NCBI GenBank assembly: GCA_963764805.1 | Contig: CAVXUB010000006.1 | Span: forward strand, 372,001 to 436,000 | Reading direction: 5' to 3' | DNA: 64,000 nt | Origin: CAVXUB01 sp963764805 | GTDB lineage: Bacteria > Actinomycetota > Acidimicrobiia > Acidimicrobiales > Bog-793 | Made by a program: the position numbers and the translations under genes | Part shown: in pieces, positions 11,442 through 19,612 of the stretch | Layout: every line of letters begins with the position of its first letter | Numbering within the stretch: position 1 is the stretch's first letter | The notes under the pieces: model-generated | Seen by the model: the letters and a program-made list of their open reading frames with translations, nothing else | Database searches by the model: none | Told to the model about the DNA's origin: nothing

Positions 11442-11489
11442 ATGCAGATAGAAGGACGCTCCGCCCTTATCACCGGCGCCAACCGATGA
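11442..11489 (+). pseudogene. N-terminal stub of a short-chain dehydrogenase
   Basis: A strong ribosome site (GGAGGAGG, 11425-11432) precedes ATG 11442, which opens MQIEGRSALITGANR and stops at TGA 11487-11489. This is the first Rossmann strand and the start of the TGxxxGxG motif of SDR enzymes. The rest of the enzyme is absent; a thioesterase begins 43 bases on. A deletion probably joined the SDR start to the next gene. Confidence 0.6.
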
Positions 11490-11532
11490 ACTCCGCCGAG
11501 CGCGCAGTCGCGGCGATCCCGAACATCGACGC

Positions 11533-11988
11533 ATGCCGATGGAGTCGTCGAGCGCCTTCGTCGCCCACGCCGGGCTCGTCCTCGACGAGATCGAGGCGAC
11601 CCGCGTGTTCGGCCACATCGACCTCACCTCCGCTCACCACACACCGTGGGGCATCGTGCATGGGGGCGTGTACTGCACCGCCATCGAGAGCGCAGCCAGC
11701 ATCGGCGCCAGCACCGCCGTCGTCGAGCAAGGCCAGGTCGCGGTCGGACTCACCAACACCACCCACTTTCTCCGCTCGCTGGCATCCGGCCGGGTGACAG
11801 TGAAGGCCCACGCCCTATACCAGGGTCGAACCCACCAGCTGTGGCGGGCAGACGTCACCGACGAGTCCGGCCGTCTCATCGCCCACGGCGAAGTCCGACT
11901 CCAAAACATTCCGCAGAAAGGCCATCGTGACGACCAGTGCAGCAGCCACGCTCGCGACCCCCACGTCCTCGGGGGCCCGGCGGGGTGA
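11533..11988 (+). CDS. PaaI-type hotdog-fold thioesterase
   Basis: 151 residues from ATG 11533. The core GIVHGGVYCTAIESAASIGAS is typical of PaaI-type acyl-CoA thioesterases: the HGG motif sits on the central hotdog helix, followed by VGLTNTTHFLRSLASGRVTV. The N-terminus is short for the family, so coding may begin upstream in sequence damaged by the SDR deletion. The last 25 residues look unlike the family and may be read-through. Likely substrates are acyl-CoA esters. It lies between the MFS exporter and an oxidoreductase on the same strand. Confidence 0.8.
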   Translation: MPMESSSAFVAHAGLVLDEIEATRVFGHIDLTSAHHTPWGIVHGGVYCTAIESAASIGASTAVVEQGQVAVGLTNTTHFLRSLASGRVTVKAHALYQGRTHQLWRADVTDESGRLIAHGEVRLQNIPQKGHRDDQCSSHARDPHVLGGPAG

Positions 11989-12080
11989 TGGGGCCCTGAC
12001 GTATCGTGGCCACAACGGAGGGACACAGCGGCCGTCCACGACGAAGGCCTCCCAGACCTCCGCACAGAAGGCCGTTTGAC

Positions 12081-13097
12081 ATGAAGGCATTCATCGTCGA
12101 GAAGTACGGCAAAGACAGCCTCCGCGCCGCCGAGGTGCCCGAACCCACCGTCGGACGGCGTGACGTCCTCGTCCAGATCCGCGCTGCGAGCATCAACCCA
12201 CTGGACAAGATGATCCGCAACGGCGAGTTCAAGCGGCTCTTGAAGTACAAGACCCCGTTTGTGCTCGGGCACGACTTGGCGGGCGTCGTCACGCGCGTCG
12301 GTGCCGAGGTCACGGACTTCAAGCCCGGCGACGAGGTCTATGCCCGACCGCGCGACCTGCGCATCGGAACCTTCGCTGAGTACATCGCCATCGACCAGGC
12401 CGACGTCGCCCTCAAGCCGACCTCACTCACGATGGAAGAGGCCGCCGCGGTCCCGCTGGTGGCGCTTGCCGCGTGGCAGGCGCTGGTCGACCTCGCGCAG
12501 GTCAAAGCCCGGTCAGAAGATCCTCGTCCACGCGGGCGCGGGTGGACTGGGCTCGACGGTGATCCAACTCGCCAAGCACCGGGGCGCCTACGTCTCCACC
12601 ACCGCCCACGGCAACGACGCAGAGAAGCTGCGCACCCTCGGCGCGGACGAAGTCATCGACTACACGAAGACGGACTTCGCCCAGGTTCTCTCCGGCTACG
12701 ACGTCGTGCTCGACTCCCTTGGCGGCGACAACCTCGCGAAGTCGCTCACTGTGCTCAAGCCTGGCGGTCTGGCGATCAGCGTCGTCGGGCCTCCCGACGC
12801 TGCGTTCGCAGAGCGGATCGGCCAACCGTTGCTGAAGCCCGTCATGGCACTGATGAGCCGCAAGGTCCGAACGCAGGCCAAGAGGTTCGGGGTGCGCTAC
12901 TCGTTCTTCTTCAATGCACGCCGACGGCACGCAACCGAAGGCGCTGGCCTCGCTCTACGACCGGGGAGTGCTTGCTCCGGCGCTCGACCGCACCTTCCCG
13001 TTCGACGAGACGCTCGAGGCGCTGGCGTACGTGGAGCAGGGACGGGCGAAACGGCAAGATCGTCGTCACCTTCCCGGACTCCCGGGATCAGCCCTAG
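12081..13097 (+). CDS. NADP-dependent quinone/alkenal oxidoreductase (MDR family), three frameshifts
   Basis: Begins MKAFIVEKYGKDSLRAAEVP at ATG 12081 and ends GKIVVTFPDSRDQP at 13095-13097, about 338 residues in total. The GroES-like half (FVLGHDLAGVVTRVG) is followed by the nucleotide-binding motif VHAGAGGLGSTVIQLAKHRG. No catalytic-zinc cysteines are seen, as in zeta-crystallin-like reductases. Single inserted bases near 12509, 12913 and 13051 shift the frame, each exactly restorable by removing one base (for example QVKPGQKILV at the first). Probably functional if those are sequence errors. Acts in the cytosol on quinones or reactive carbonyls. Confidence 0.82.
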   Translation: MKAFIVEKYGKDSLRAAEVPEPTVGRRDVLVQIRAASINPLDKMIRNGEFKRLLKYKTPFVLGHDLAGVVTRVGAEVTDFKPGDEVYARPRDLRIGTFAEYIAIDQADVALKPTSLTMEEAAAVPLVALAAWQALVDLAQVKARSEDPRPRGRGWTGLDGDPTRQAPGRLRLHHRPRQRRREAAHPRRGRSHRLHEDGLRPGSLRLRRRARLPWRRQPREVAHCAQAWRSGDQRRRASRRCVRRADRPTVAEARHGTDEPQGPNAGQEVRGALLVLLQCTPTARNRRRWPRSTTGECLLRRSTAPSRSTRRSRRWRTWSRDGRNGKIVVTFPDSRDQP

Positions 13098-13247
13098 AAA
13101 CTGCGACTCCGTGACCGTCTGTCGCGGCAGTGAGCCGACCTGGCGGCGCAAGGCGACGAGCCGATGCAGCCGCTAGATGTCGCAAGAGCTTGGAAAATCT
13201 GGCGGCTTAGTGATGAACGCGGTCGCAGGAGCGTGCAAGCTGATCCC

Positions 13248-13802
13248 ATGAACCAGAGCGACGAGTGCATCCATGGCCTCACCTTCGAGACCTGTTCGCT
13301 GTGCAAGCACCCGGCCAGGCGACCCTCGGCACGCCCGTCTTCTCCTAGCCCGGCTGTACCGGGTGGGCGGAAGACGCCCGGGAACAGCAGTTCCTATTTC
13401 GGCCACCCTTGGCCCGAGTGGTTCGCCATGCGCAATGCCGGGCGCGACTGCCTCGTCGAGTATGCGCAGCGCAACTGCTTCATCACCTATCACGATCTCT
13501 GGGCAGCGATTGGGCTGCGCCTGCGAGCGGATCTCGGCAACCCGTGGCGGCAAATGCCGAACCTCCTTGGCGCCATCTCGGAGCAGTCATACGAGGATCA
13601 CCATGTCCTGCTCACTGCCCTCGTCATCGAGGATGGGCCGGTGCAGCAACCCAGCGAGGGCTTCTTCCGGTTGGCCGCAGCCATGAGGCTCCTGCCTGAA
13701 CGGGACGCTCCGCCGCAAGGGGTCCCCTGGAGGGGGATGACTCCAGCTCAGCGGGGGTTCTGGATCGCACAGGTGCAAGCGATCTATGAGCTCTTCAAGT
13801 GA
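13248..13802 (+). CDS. Hypothetical protein with N-terminal CxHGL...CxLC motif
   Basis: 184 residues from ATG 13248. It opens MNQSDECIHGLTFETCSLCK: one cysteine, a histidine and a further CSLC pair suggest a small metal site. A proline/serine-rich linker follows, then a folded region (WPEWFAMRNAGRDCLVEYAQ and NCFITYHDLWAAIGLRLRADLG) and a C-terminal MTPAQRGFWIAQVQAIYELF. I do not recognise the function. It stands alone between the oxidoreductase and a stretch with no gene. Confidence 0.65.
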   Translation: MNQSDECIHGLTFETCSLCKHPARRPSARPSSPSPAVPGGRKTPGNSSSYFGHPWPEWFAMRNAGRDCLVEYAQRNCFITYHDLWAAIGLRLRADLGNPWRQMPNLLGAISEQSYEDHHVLLTALVIEDGPVQQPSEGFFRLAAAMRLLPERDAPPQGVPWRGMTPAQRGFWIAQVQAIYELFK

Positions 13803-14175
13803 CGATGACGAGCCCTGTTCGAGCCATCTCCCTGGTGGAGGAGCGAGTCATGGCACGCTGCCGAGCGCGCAACTCATCGGGGAGATGTGGTGTCAGACGC
13901 CCGCATCCCCCATGTCCCCAGGTCTGGATCCCTGGCAGATGGTCCTTGGCGCAGCCGCGCAGGGGAGGATCTGATCGACTCGGACGCCACCTCTAGCCTT
14001 ATCTAAGAGGAGGTCACCAAGGCTTAGAAAAGGTGAGATTCTCTGCGTGCAGCGGAGGGACAACACCAACACGCCGGGAGCCGCCGCCTCGACCTGACGG
14101 CCGAGTACATCGCCCTCTGTCCGTCGGCGTAATCTGGCCGGAGGTCCTGATGCCACCACAGGTACGTCGGTCACT
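13803..14175. other. Intergenic stretch with duplicated gene fragment
   Basis: No plausible gene is visible in these 373 bases. They contain the second copy of the 34-base repeat (14083-14116), which still encodes RLDLTAEYIAL in frame but quickly reaches a stop. The neighbouring sequence shows no further similarity to the parent gene that I can see. Confidence 0.5.
14083..14116 (+). repeat. 34-base exact direct repeat, copy 2
   Basis: Identical to 8864-8897, 5.2 kb away in the same orientation. It lies outside any gene and looks like a fragment of the 110-residue gene left by duplication or recombination. Confidence 0.85.
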
Positions 14176-14841
14176 TCAACCTGCGCTCGAGTCTCGGGAA
14201 GATTCGCGGGCACCGCGCGTAGTCATCACTGCGATCCCGATGGCGTAGACCGCCATCGCGGAGACAGCGGCGCCGATGTCCTGTGATGGTCGGGCGGGCC
14301 AAGTCCATGGGGTCCGCCACGCGGCGCTTAGTGCATACTCGGCCACGACGAGATAGACCGTCGGCCCAATCCAGCCGAGAGCACCACCCAGGGCGACAGA
14401 GAACAGCAACCCGATACCGACCAGCCCGATCACATTGCGCAGCAAGCCCAGTTCGCCACCGGGTAATACTGATGCCGCAGACCCCGCCGACAGCGCACCG
14501 AACGCAGCGCCCGTCAGCGCCACAACGGTTACCAACCGCAAGTAGGGAAGCCAGCGACCCGTCGCGCGCTCCGGCTCTCCGAAGGGACTTCCGGTGGTGG
14601 CAGCGATCACTGCCGCCGTCCCGGTCTCGATCACAAGTGGCAGCTGCTGCGCACTGCCACCGGTGCTTGTGATCCAGCCCAAGTGGAGCGCCATGGCGAG
14701 AACGATGCTCCATAGCGCCAGAGCGAGAAGCGCCACGGCTACTCGTCGGCTGCCGAGGTAGAGACGCAGGAGACGGATGCCTGCTGGAAGTGAGCGGGGG
14801 CCCTGAGCGGGCGACACATGGAGTGGGTCGGCGACGATCAC
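14176..14841 (-). CDS. ABC-type membrane subunit, last gene of the sigma-ABC operon
   Basis: 221 residues from GTG 14841, overlapping the stop of the preceding gene by four bases (GTGA), so translation is coupled. About six hydrophobic segments are visible, for example VAVALLALALWSIVLAMAL, VVALTGAAFGALSAGSAASV and VIGLVGIGLLFSVALGGALG. It has no recognisable soluble domain. By context it is the second membrane subunit of the ABC system encoded just upstream; the substrate is unknown. Confidence 0.7.
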   Translation of the reverse strand: MIVADPLHVSPAQGPRSLPAGIRLLRLYLGSRRVAVALLALALWSIVLAMALHLGWITSTGGSAQQLPLVIETGTAAVIAATTGSPFGEPERATGRWLPYLRLVTVVALTGAAFGALSAGSAASVLPGGELGLLRNVIGLVGIGLLFSVALGGALGWIGPTVYLVVAEYALSAAWRTPWTWPARPSQDIGAAVSAMAVYAIGIAVMTTRGARESSRDSSAG

Positions 14842-16343
14842 GGCAGCTGGCTCAGGTTGACATGACCGTTTTGGAGCGCCGCCAGGTGGGCTTGCAGCCA
14901 GCTCCGCCGCGGATTCGGTGGGAGCTCGCTGAATCGCTCGGCCGCGTTGTAGGCCCGAGACCCGGGTGCCGGTTGCGGCGGAGTCAGCCCAATGCTCCCG
15001 AGGTCAGCCGGCGGCGCGTTCAGTGGCATGCCAGCGACCTGTAGCAAGGCGGAGGCAACTGCTTCTTGGGTCGTCGTTCCGCCGTTATATGGGTTGAAGC
15101 CGGCGATCGCATCGGCTAGCTCGACCTGCAGCTCAGCAGCGAAGGTCGCAGAACTCATGCCGCTCATACCGGGGACCTGGTCGATGACAAGGTGGTAGAT
15201 GGGTGGGGTGCCGCCAAGGATGCTGGTGCCGGCGAGCCAGTTGCCGTTGGAACCGGTGAACTGAAGGTACGACGCCACTTGTCCGACTCGCACCGGCGCA
15301 CCCGGCAACCCCACAACCTGGTCGAGCAATGGGTCGAGGGCATGCGTGACGTCCGACTCGTAGTTCTTGAAGGCCGGATGGAGGCAAACCGCGATGGCGC
15401 CGCCGCGACACACCGGTCGATAGGGGATTGGTTGGTTGCTGGCCGCATCGTGCAGGTCGGGGATAACTACACCCTGCGACGACTGACGGGCGGTGCCGGC
15501 AAGAACCACGGCAGTCCCGACCGCAAGCACGCCGACGGTCGTCAGACTCGCGGCGATAATCCGACTACGGCGCCCTGAAGAACCGGGAAGACCCAACGCG
15601 CCCATCGCCGCGACCACAGTTCCCCCGAAGAACATGAGCTGGACGATGGAGAGATCGGGCAGGTAGGCGTAGAAGACCGCGGCGTCGGCGGGACGAGGCG
15701 CCCTACTGGTCGGCATGAGCAGGGCATATCCGGAGTCCAGACCGCCCCCGTCGTGATAGCCGAGCCTGAACGCCACCATGAGCACAAAGAAGCCGATCAG
15801 CGCCACTAGTGGCGCCGTGAACCGGCTGGGAAATCGCCATCCGACGCAGAATCCGAGACTGCAGAAGGCGGCCACACCGGCGGCGTCCACCGCCACGGGC
15901 CACCACAGGGGGCCGCCCCAGGCAACCTGACCCGCCGTGATGCCATAGAGGACGCCGATGCAGACGAGGTAGGCAGCTACCGCCAAGGCAGTGGTGGCCG
16001 CCCAGGTGGCGACCTGACCCATCCAGCGCGGTCGCGCCGTGGCGGCAACCAGATCGGTAGTGCCTCGGCGCCCGTCTCGCGAGCCCATCCAGGCAGCTAC
16101 CCCCGCGCCTAACGCGCCGAAGTCGCGCAACGCGGAGTGCTGCATGGTCAGCACACGAAGTCCCCACAGCGGCGGAGCAGCCAGTGTCGGGCGAAAGGTG
16201 TCCAGATAGAACAGGGCGAGGAGCACCGGCACTAGAAAGACCATGGCGTTGCGTCGGACCTCCAGGCCAAAGAGTCGCAATGGCAACGCCCTGGGTATGG
16301 AGCCGGTTCGCTCAGTCCTCGCCGAGAGCGCTACGTCCGTCAC
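14838..16343 (-). CDS. Large ABC transporter membrane subunit with extracytoplasmic domain
   Basis: 501 residues from GTG 16343, overlapping the ATPase stop by four bases. The N-terminal half has about seven membrane segments (AMVFLVPVLLALFYLDTF, IGFFVLMVAFRLGY and LAVGTAVVLAG among them). The C-terminal 200 residues are soluble (PIPYRPVCRGGAIAVCLHPAF, quoted as RPVCRGGAIAVCLHPAF, then YLQFTGSNGNWLAGTSI) and probably lie outside the membrane, with two cysteines that could pair. The pattern resembles actinobacterial ABC-2-like permeases linked to ECF sigma factors. Transported substrate is unknown. Confidence 0.72.
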   Translation of the reverse strand: MTDVALSARTERTGSIPRALPLRLFGLEVRRNAMVFLVPVLLALFYLDTFRPTLAAPPLWGLRVLTMQHSALRDFGALGAGVAAWMGSRDGRRGTTDLVAATARPRWMGQVATWAATTALAVAAYLVCIGVLYGITAGQVAWGGPLWWPVAVDAAGVAAFCSLGFCVGWRFPSRFTAPLVALIGFFVLMVAFRLGYHDGGGLDSGYALLMPTSRAPRPADAAVFYAYLPDLSIVQLMFFGGTVVAAMGALGLPGSSGRRSRIIAASLTTVGVLAVGTAVVLAGTARQSSQGVVIPDLHDAASNQPIPYRPVCRGGAIAVCLHPAFKNYESDVTHALDPLLDQVVGLPGAPVRVGQVASYLQFTGSNGNWLAGTSILGGTPPIYHLVIDQVPGMSGMSSATFAAELQVELADAIAGFNPYNGGTTTQEAVASALLQVAGMPLNAPPADLGSIGLTPPQPAPGSRAYNAAERFSELPPNPRRSWLQAHLAALQNGHVNLSQLP

Positions 16344-17083
16344 TGCCGCGCCGCCGCGAGCACCGCGCTGTAACCGTGTTCAAGTGGGGAGTCGCCCGCC
16401 CCAACGCTTACCCCTCGGGCTCGAAGGTCATCTGGCGTGCCGACGAAGACGAGCTTTCCCTGATGCATGAGCCCGACTTCGGTGCAGGCGGCACCGACAT
16501 CTTCCACGAGGTGGGTGCTGACGATCACCGTGGCACGACTACGAAGATCACGCAATAGCTCGCGGAATCTCACGCGCTCCTCGGGATCGAGTCCGGCGGT
16601 CGGCTCATCGAGCAGCAGCAGCTCCGGCTCGTTCACGATCGCCTGTGCGATACCGACTCGACGCAGCATTCCGCCGGACAACGTGCGCAATTTTGCTCGT
16701 GCTTTTTCGCCGAGATCAACGCGCTCGATCGCTACCGCCACCGCTTTGGATACCTGCGCTGAGGGGGTTTCCTTCAAGAGCGCGAAATACTCGACGAACT
16801 CCAGAACGGTGAACCCCGGGTAGTAGCCGAGATTCTGCGGGAGATAGCCAAGCCTTCGTCGGATGGCTCGTCGCTGCGCGGGGGCGCCGGGGTCACCGCC
16901 GAGGAGTCGCAGGTGGCCTGAGCTTGGTTGGATGACCGTCGCCATCATACGCAGCAGCGAGGTCTTTCCCGCCCCATTGGGGCCAAGCAGTCCGAACACG
17001 CCCGCGTCGGTCCGCAGATCAACTCCCGCCACCGCCTGGGTCCGTCCGAACCGTCGGGTCAGGTCCGTGATCTCAACGTTCAT
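16340..17083 (-). CDS. ABC transporter ATP-binding protein
   Basis: 247 residues from ATG 17083 (MNVEITDLTRRFGRTQAVAG). Walker A GPNGAGKTSLLRMM, Q-loop YLPQNLGYYPGFT, signature LSGGMLRRVGIAQA, Walker B LLLLDEPTAGLDPEER and the H-loop in VSTHLVEDV are all intact. It belongs to the CcmA/ABC-2 exporter ATPase group. The coupled membrane genes follow downstream; the gene for another membrane protein ends 23 bases upstream. Confidence 0.92.
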   Translation of the reverse strand: MNVEITDLTRRFGRTQAVAGVDLRTDAGVFGLLGPNGAGKTSLLRMMATVIQPSSGHLRLLGGDPGAPAQRRAIRRRLGYLPQNLGYYPGFTVLEFVEYFALLKETPSAQVSKAVAVAIERVDLGEKARAKLRTLSGGMLRRVGIAQAIVNEPELLLLDEPTAGLDPEERVRFRELLRDLRSRATVIVSTHLVEDVGAACTEVGLMHQGKLVFVGTPDDLRARGVSVGAGDSPLEHGYSAVLAAARQ

Positions 17084-17105
17084 CTTGCTCCTATCGGCTT
17101 CGGCC

Positions 17106-17843
17106 TCACGTCGTGGCCCGTGCCATGCGGGTCGTGTACAGCACGGCTGCGCCGGACAAGGCGGCGCAGGCCAGGAAGTAGGGGAAGAGGGTTCGGTCGC
17201 TGACCGCCACACTGAACTGGCCGTCGGCGACCCGTCCCGTTAGGACGGTGATGCACCATGCGGCCAGCCCGGTGACGACTCCCACATTTGCCGAGCGGGC
17301 TAACGTCGCCGCAGCGAGGGCAAGCGCGGAGACTGCGGTCATCGGGACAAGCCAGTCGAAGGTGATTCCGGCGGCGGCACCTGAGGCCGCGGAGGCGACG
17401 ATCCCGAGCACGGCGTCCACGGCAAACACGCCGAGCGCCCGGGCGAGGAGAACCGACCGGTCGCTGACCGCCATGCTGCGTGACAGCTCCCAGGCCGGGT
17501 CGATACCCGGCCCGTAGGCGTAGGCGATGCCCACGGCGGCCAGTGCAGGGGCAACGAGCGCCACCAACGGCTCACCGGCAGCTCGGGTCGCCGCGGCTCC
17601 GGCGCCGAGGACGACGACACTGGCGATCAACCACGGCAGCAGCAGCGAGGGGGTGGTAACCAGCGCCCGTGCGAGGCCTGCCGACTGCAGAAGTCGCCTG
17701 GCGAGGCGTTCGAACGGACCCGGGTTCCGACGCCATACGTCGGCAGCGACTGCGGTCCATACCCTGGTGAGGTCCACGTCCACCCGGGCGGCGCCTTCGC
17801 AGCCGAATTGCGTCGCGTCGTTGGCGGCTTCGTCGTCCATCAC
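17106..17843 (-). CDS. Membrane protein co-transcribed with ECF sigma factor
   Basis: 245 residues; GTG 17843 (or ATG 17840) overlaps the sigma stop. The first about 70 residues are soluble (DLTRVWTAVAADVWRRNPGP), then about six membrane segments follow. Its position is that of an anti-sigma factor, but I see no HxxxCxxC zinc motif. It may instead be an ABC-2-like membrane subunit. Either way it is the link between the sigma factor and the transporter genes. Confidence 0.65.
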   Translation of the reverse strand: MMDDEAANDATQFGCEGAARVDVDLTRVWTAVAADVWRRNPGPFERLARRLLQSAGLARALVTTPSLLLPWLIASVVVLGAGAAATRAAGEPLVALVAPALAAVGIAYAYGPGIDPAWELSRSMAVSDRSVLLARALGVFAVDAVLGIVASAASGAAAGITFDWLVPMTAVSALALAAATLARSANVGVVTGLAAWCITVLTGRVADGQFSVAVSDRTLFPYFLACAALSGAAVLYTTRMARATT

Positions 17844-18406
17844 GATCCTCCCTCCATTGCCATGTGATGGCTCAAAAGTCCGCGGAGCAGTCGTCGGACC
17901 CGGTAGGCGCGGCTTTTCACCGTGCCCTCCGGCACGTTCGTCAGTTCAGCGATCTCTGCCACCGAACGCTCCTCCACGTACAACAGCCGCCACAACTCCC
18001 GCTCGGGGCTCCCCGGTGGGCCAAGCGCATCAAGCGCTGTCTCCAGGTCCACCCGCGAGGTGGCTGCGTCAGCCGGATTGGGTGCCTTGTCACGGTCGGT
18101 CGAGCGCACTACGCCTGGGACTGTCAGTGCGGTCGGCCCTCGTTGACGCAACAACAGGGCAGCCTGGCGGCGCGCGATTCCCCACAGCCAACCCCTCGCC
18201 ACTCCCTCTGGGCGGTAACGGCCAGCGCCTCGCCAGGCCGCGACGAAGGTTTCTTGGAGCACGTCCTCGACGTCGGCGGCAGGTAGTAGGGCACGCAGTC
18301 GACGTGCGAGCGGCGGCGCATGCCGGGAGAACAGCACACGCAGAGCCGAATCGTCACCCGCCGCCATACGCAGGATCAGCTCGTCGTCCGGCTCGTCGTC
18401 ACCCAT
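17840..18406 (-). CDS. ECF-family RNA polymerase sigma factor
   Basis: 188 residues from ATG 18406 (GTG 18409 is possible). Region 2: ALRVLFSRHAPPLARRLRAL, then DVLQETFVAAWRGAGRYRPE and RGWLWGIARRQAALLLR. Region 4: LRRLLYVEERSVAEIAELTN is best read as the LYVEERSVAEIAELTNVPEGT helix-turn-helix (positions about 140-160) with VKSRAYRVRRLL. It probably directs transcription of its own five-gene operon and unknown targets. Divergent from the RHH-like gene with about 105 bases between, including the GTAAC dyads. Confidence 0.9.
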   Translation of the reverse strand: MGDDEPDDELILRMAAGDDSALRVLFSRHAPPLARRLRALLPAADVEDVLQETFVAAWRGAGRYRPEGVARGWLWGIARRQAALLLRQRGPTALTVPGVVRSTDRDKAPNPADAATSRVDLETALDALGPPGSPERELWRLLYVEERSVAEIAELTNVPEGTVKSRAYRVRRLLRGLLSHHMAMEGGS

Positions 18407-18466
18407 CACGTCTCTATTGCGCTGACGGGGCGCTCGGTTCGCAGAGATTCAAGATTTCCTTTCCGG

Positions 18467-18500
18467 GTAACTTGAAGTTACACTACGTTACTCAAGTAAC
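18467..18500. promoter_or_regulatory. Paired GTAAC/GTTAC inverted repeats, candidate operator
   Basis: Two adjacent dyads: GTAAC-TTGAA-GTTAC (18467-18481) and GTTAC-TCAA-GTAAC (18487-18500), five bases apart. The outer arms also pair (GTAACTTGA with TCAAGTAAC, 8 of 9). They end just before the ribosome site of the plus-strand gene and lie in the intergenic region of the sigma operon. The neighbouring RHH-like protein is the natural candidate binder. Confidence 0.6.
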
Positions 18501-18513
18501 GCCAGGAGGGAAC

Positions 18514-19068
18514 GTGGATCAAGAGGAGACGGATCGGCTTCAGCGCCGAATCGAAGACGATGTGAAGGCGCGCTTCCCAGACGGATCGGTACAGCGGGTG
18601 GCGTTGCTGAAGTACGGCGAGGAGCCCGTGATCGAGCCTGGGGAGCTGCTCGTACGTGTGTTCATCGAGCCCCCTTACGGGTCGGAACAGGGCGACCCGG
18701 CGGAGGCATTTGAGAACGCCCACCGTCAAGTGATGAAGAAGCTCCGGAACGACCTGGCGGAGGAGATTCCCGAAGCGAGGCGGCTCGAGTTCATCTGCGA
18801 CGTCGCTGGCGGCCACTTTGGCCGAGTCATGGTGCGACCGCGAGAGACGCTGGGTGAGAGCGAACGGGCCAGCGGGAATCTCACTCCCGTCATGGCCCGC
18901 CTGGGACCGGTTGACCTGGAAACGCTTGACGCACTTATCACCGCTGGTATCGCCGCCAATCGTGCAGAAGCCGTGCGCTGGGCTCTCGCCCGTATTCGCG
19001 AGCGACCCGTGTACGGCCAGCTTCGTGAACGAGCAAGGGAGATAGAACGATTGAAGACCGAGTTCTAG
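18514..19068 (+). CDS. Ribbon-helix-helix-like protein, probable autoregulator
   Basis: 184 residues from GTG 18514 with an AGGAGGG ribosome site at 18504-18510. The N-terminal 110 residues are a mixed alpha/beta region I do not recognise (VLLKYGEEP-like LLKYGEEPVIEPGELLVRVF). The C-terminus, LDALITAGIAANRAEAVRWA then LARIRERPVYGQLRERAREI, fits the two helices of Arc/MetJ-type DNA-binding domains, although the beta-strand (LGPVDLE) is short. Paired dyads immediately upstream suggest it represses its own gene and perhaps the divergent sigma operon. The N-terminal domain may sense a ligand. Confidence 0.72.
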   Translation: MDQEETDRLQRRIEDDVKARFPDGSVQRVALLKYGEEPVIEPGELLVRVFIEPPYGSEQGDPAEAFENAHRQVMKKLRNDLAEEIPEARRLEFICDVAGGHFGRVMVRPRETLGESERASGNLTPVMARLGPVDLETLDALITAGIAANRAEAVRWALARIRERPVYGQLRERAREIERLKTEF

Positions 19069-19221
19069 AAAGCTTCATGCCCTTACCGGCACGGTCTGGG
19101 TGTGAGGCGCTTCCCGCGCGCTTTCTGGGACTTACTCACCGTCGCCCTGTAAAGCCCAGTGCAAGCGCTCGCGTCGTGTCGGAGGCAGATCACTCGTCGC
19201 CCGGGCCCGCCGCCGCTTGTA

Positions 19222-19551
19222 TCAGCTGGCCCGCAGCGCCAGCGAGTCCAGCAACGCCTGTCGAACCTGGCGGGCGACGCCGAAGGTGTTCATGAGGCGG
19301 TCTCCGAGCAGTCCCCCGGGTGTGATCCGGAGGTCCGTGCCACCGTCCCGGGGGACGACGGTGACCTGGGCACGAGTCATCGCACCGGCGCTCACGGTTA
19401 TCAGCTCGGGTGCGCCCGGCCGAGGCGCGCCGAAGGGGGCACGGGGCATGCGCATCCCCGGTAGCACCTGATAGCGAGCGTCGAGCCCGTTGCGCAGGGC
19501 CTCCACTACCTCCTCGCTGGTGACCGTCCTCGAAACTGTGACAGTCGACAT
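19222..19551 (-). CDS. Conserved hypothetical protein, 109 residues
   Basis: Opens MSTVTVSRTVTSEEVVEALR at 19551 and ends RQVRQALLDSLALRAS at 19222. The middle is beta-rich (LITVSAGAMTRAQVTVVPRD, then GGTDLRITPGG). It looks like a compact soluble protein seen in actinobacteria, of unknown function. It is a single gene, 61 bases away from the stop of the TetR gene upstream on the same strand. Confidence 0.68.
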   Translation of the reverse strand: MSTVTVSRTVTSEEVVEALRNGLDARYQVLPGMRMPRAPFGAPRPGAPELITVSAGAMTRAQVTVVPRDGGTDLRITPGGLLGDRLMNTFGVARQVRQALLDSLALRAS

Positions 19552-19612
19552 CTGGTCTCTCCTTTCGGCGCCGATCGCCGTGTACGTGCTGATGTCCTGG
19601 CCTGCTTGGTGA

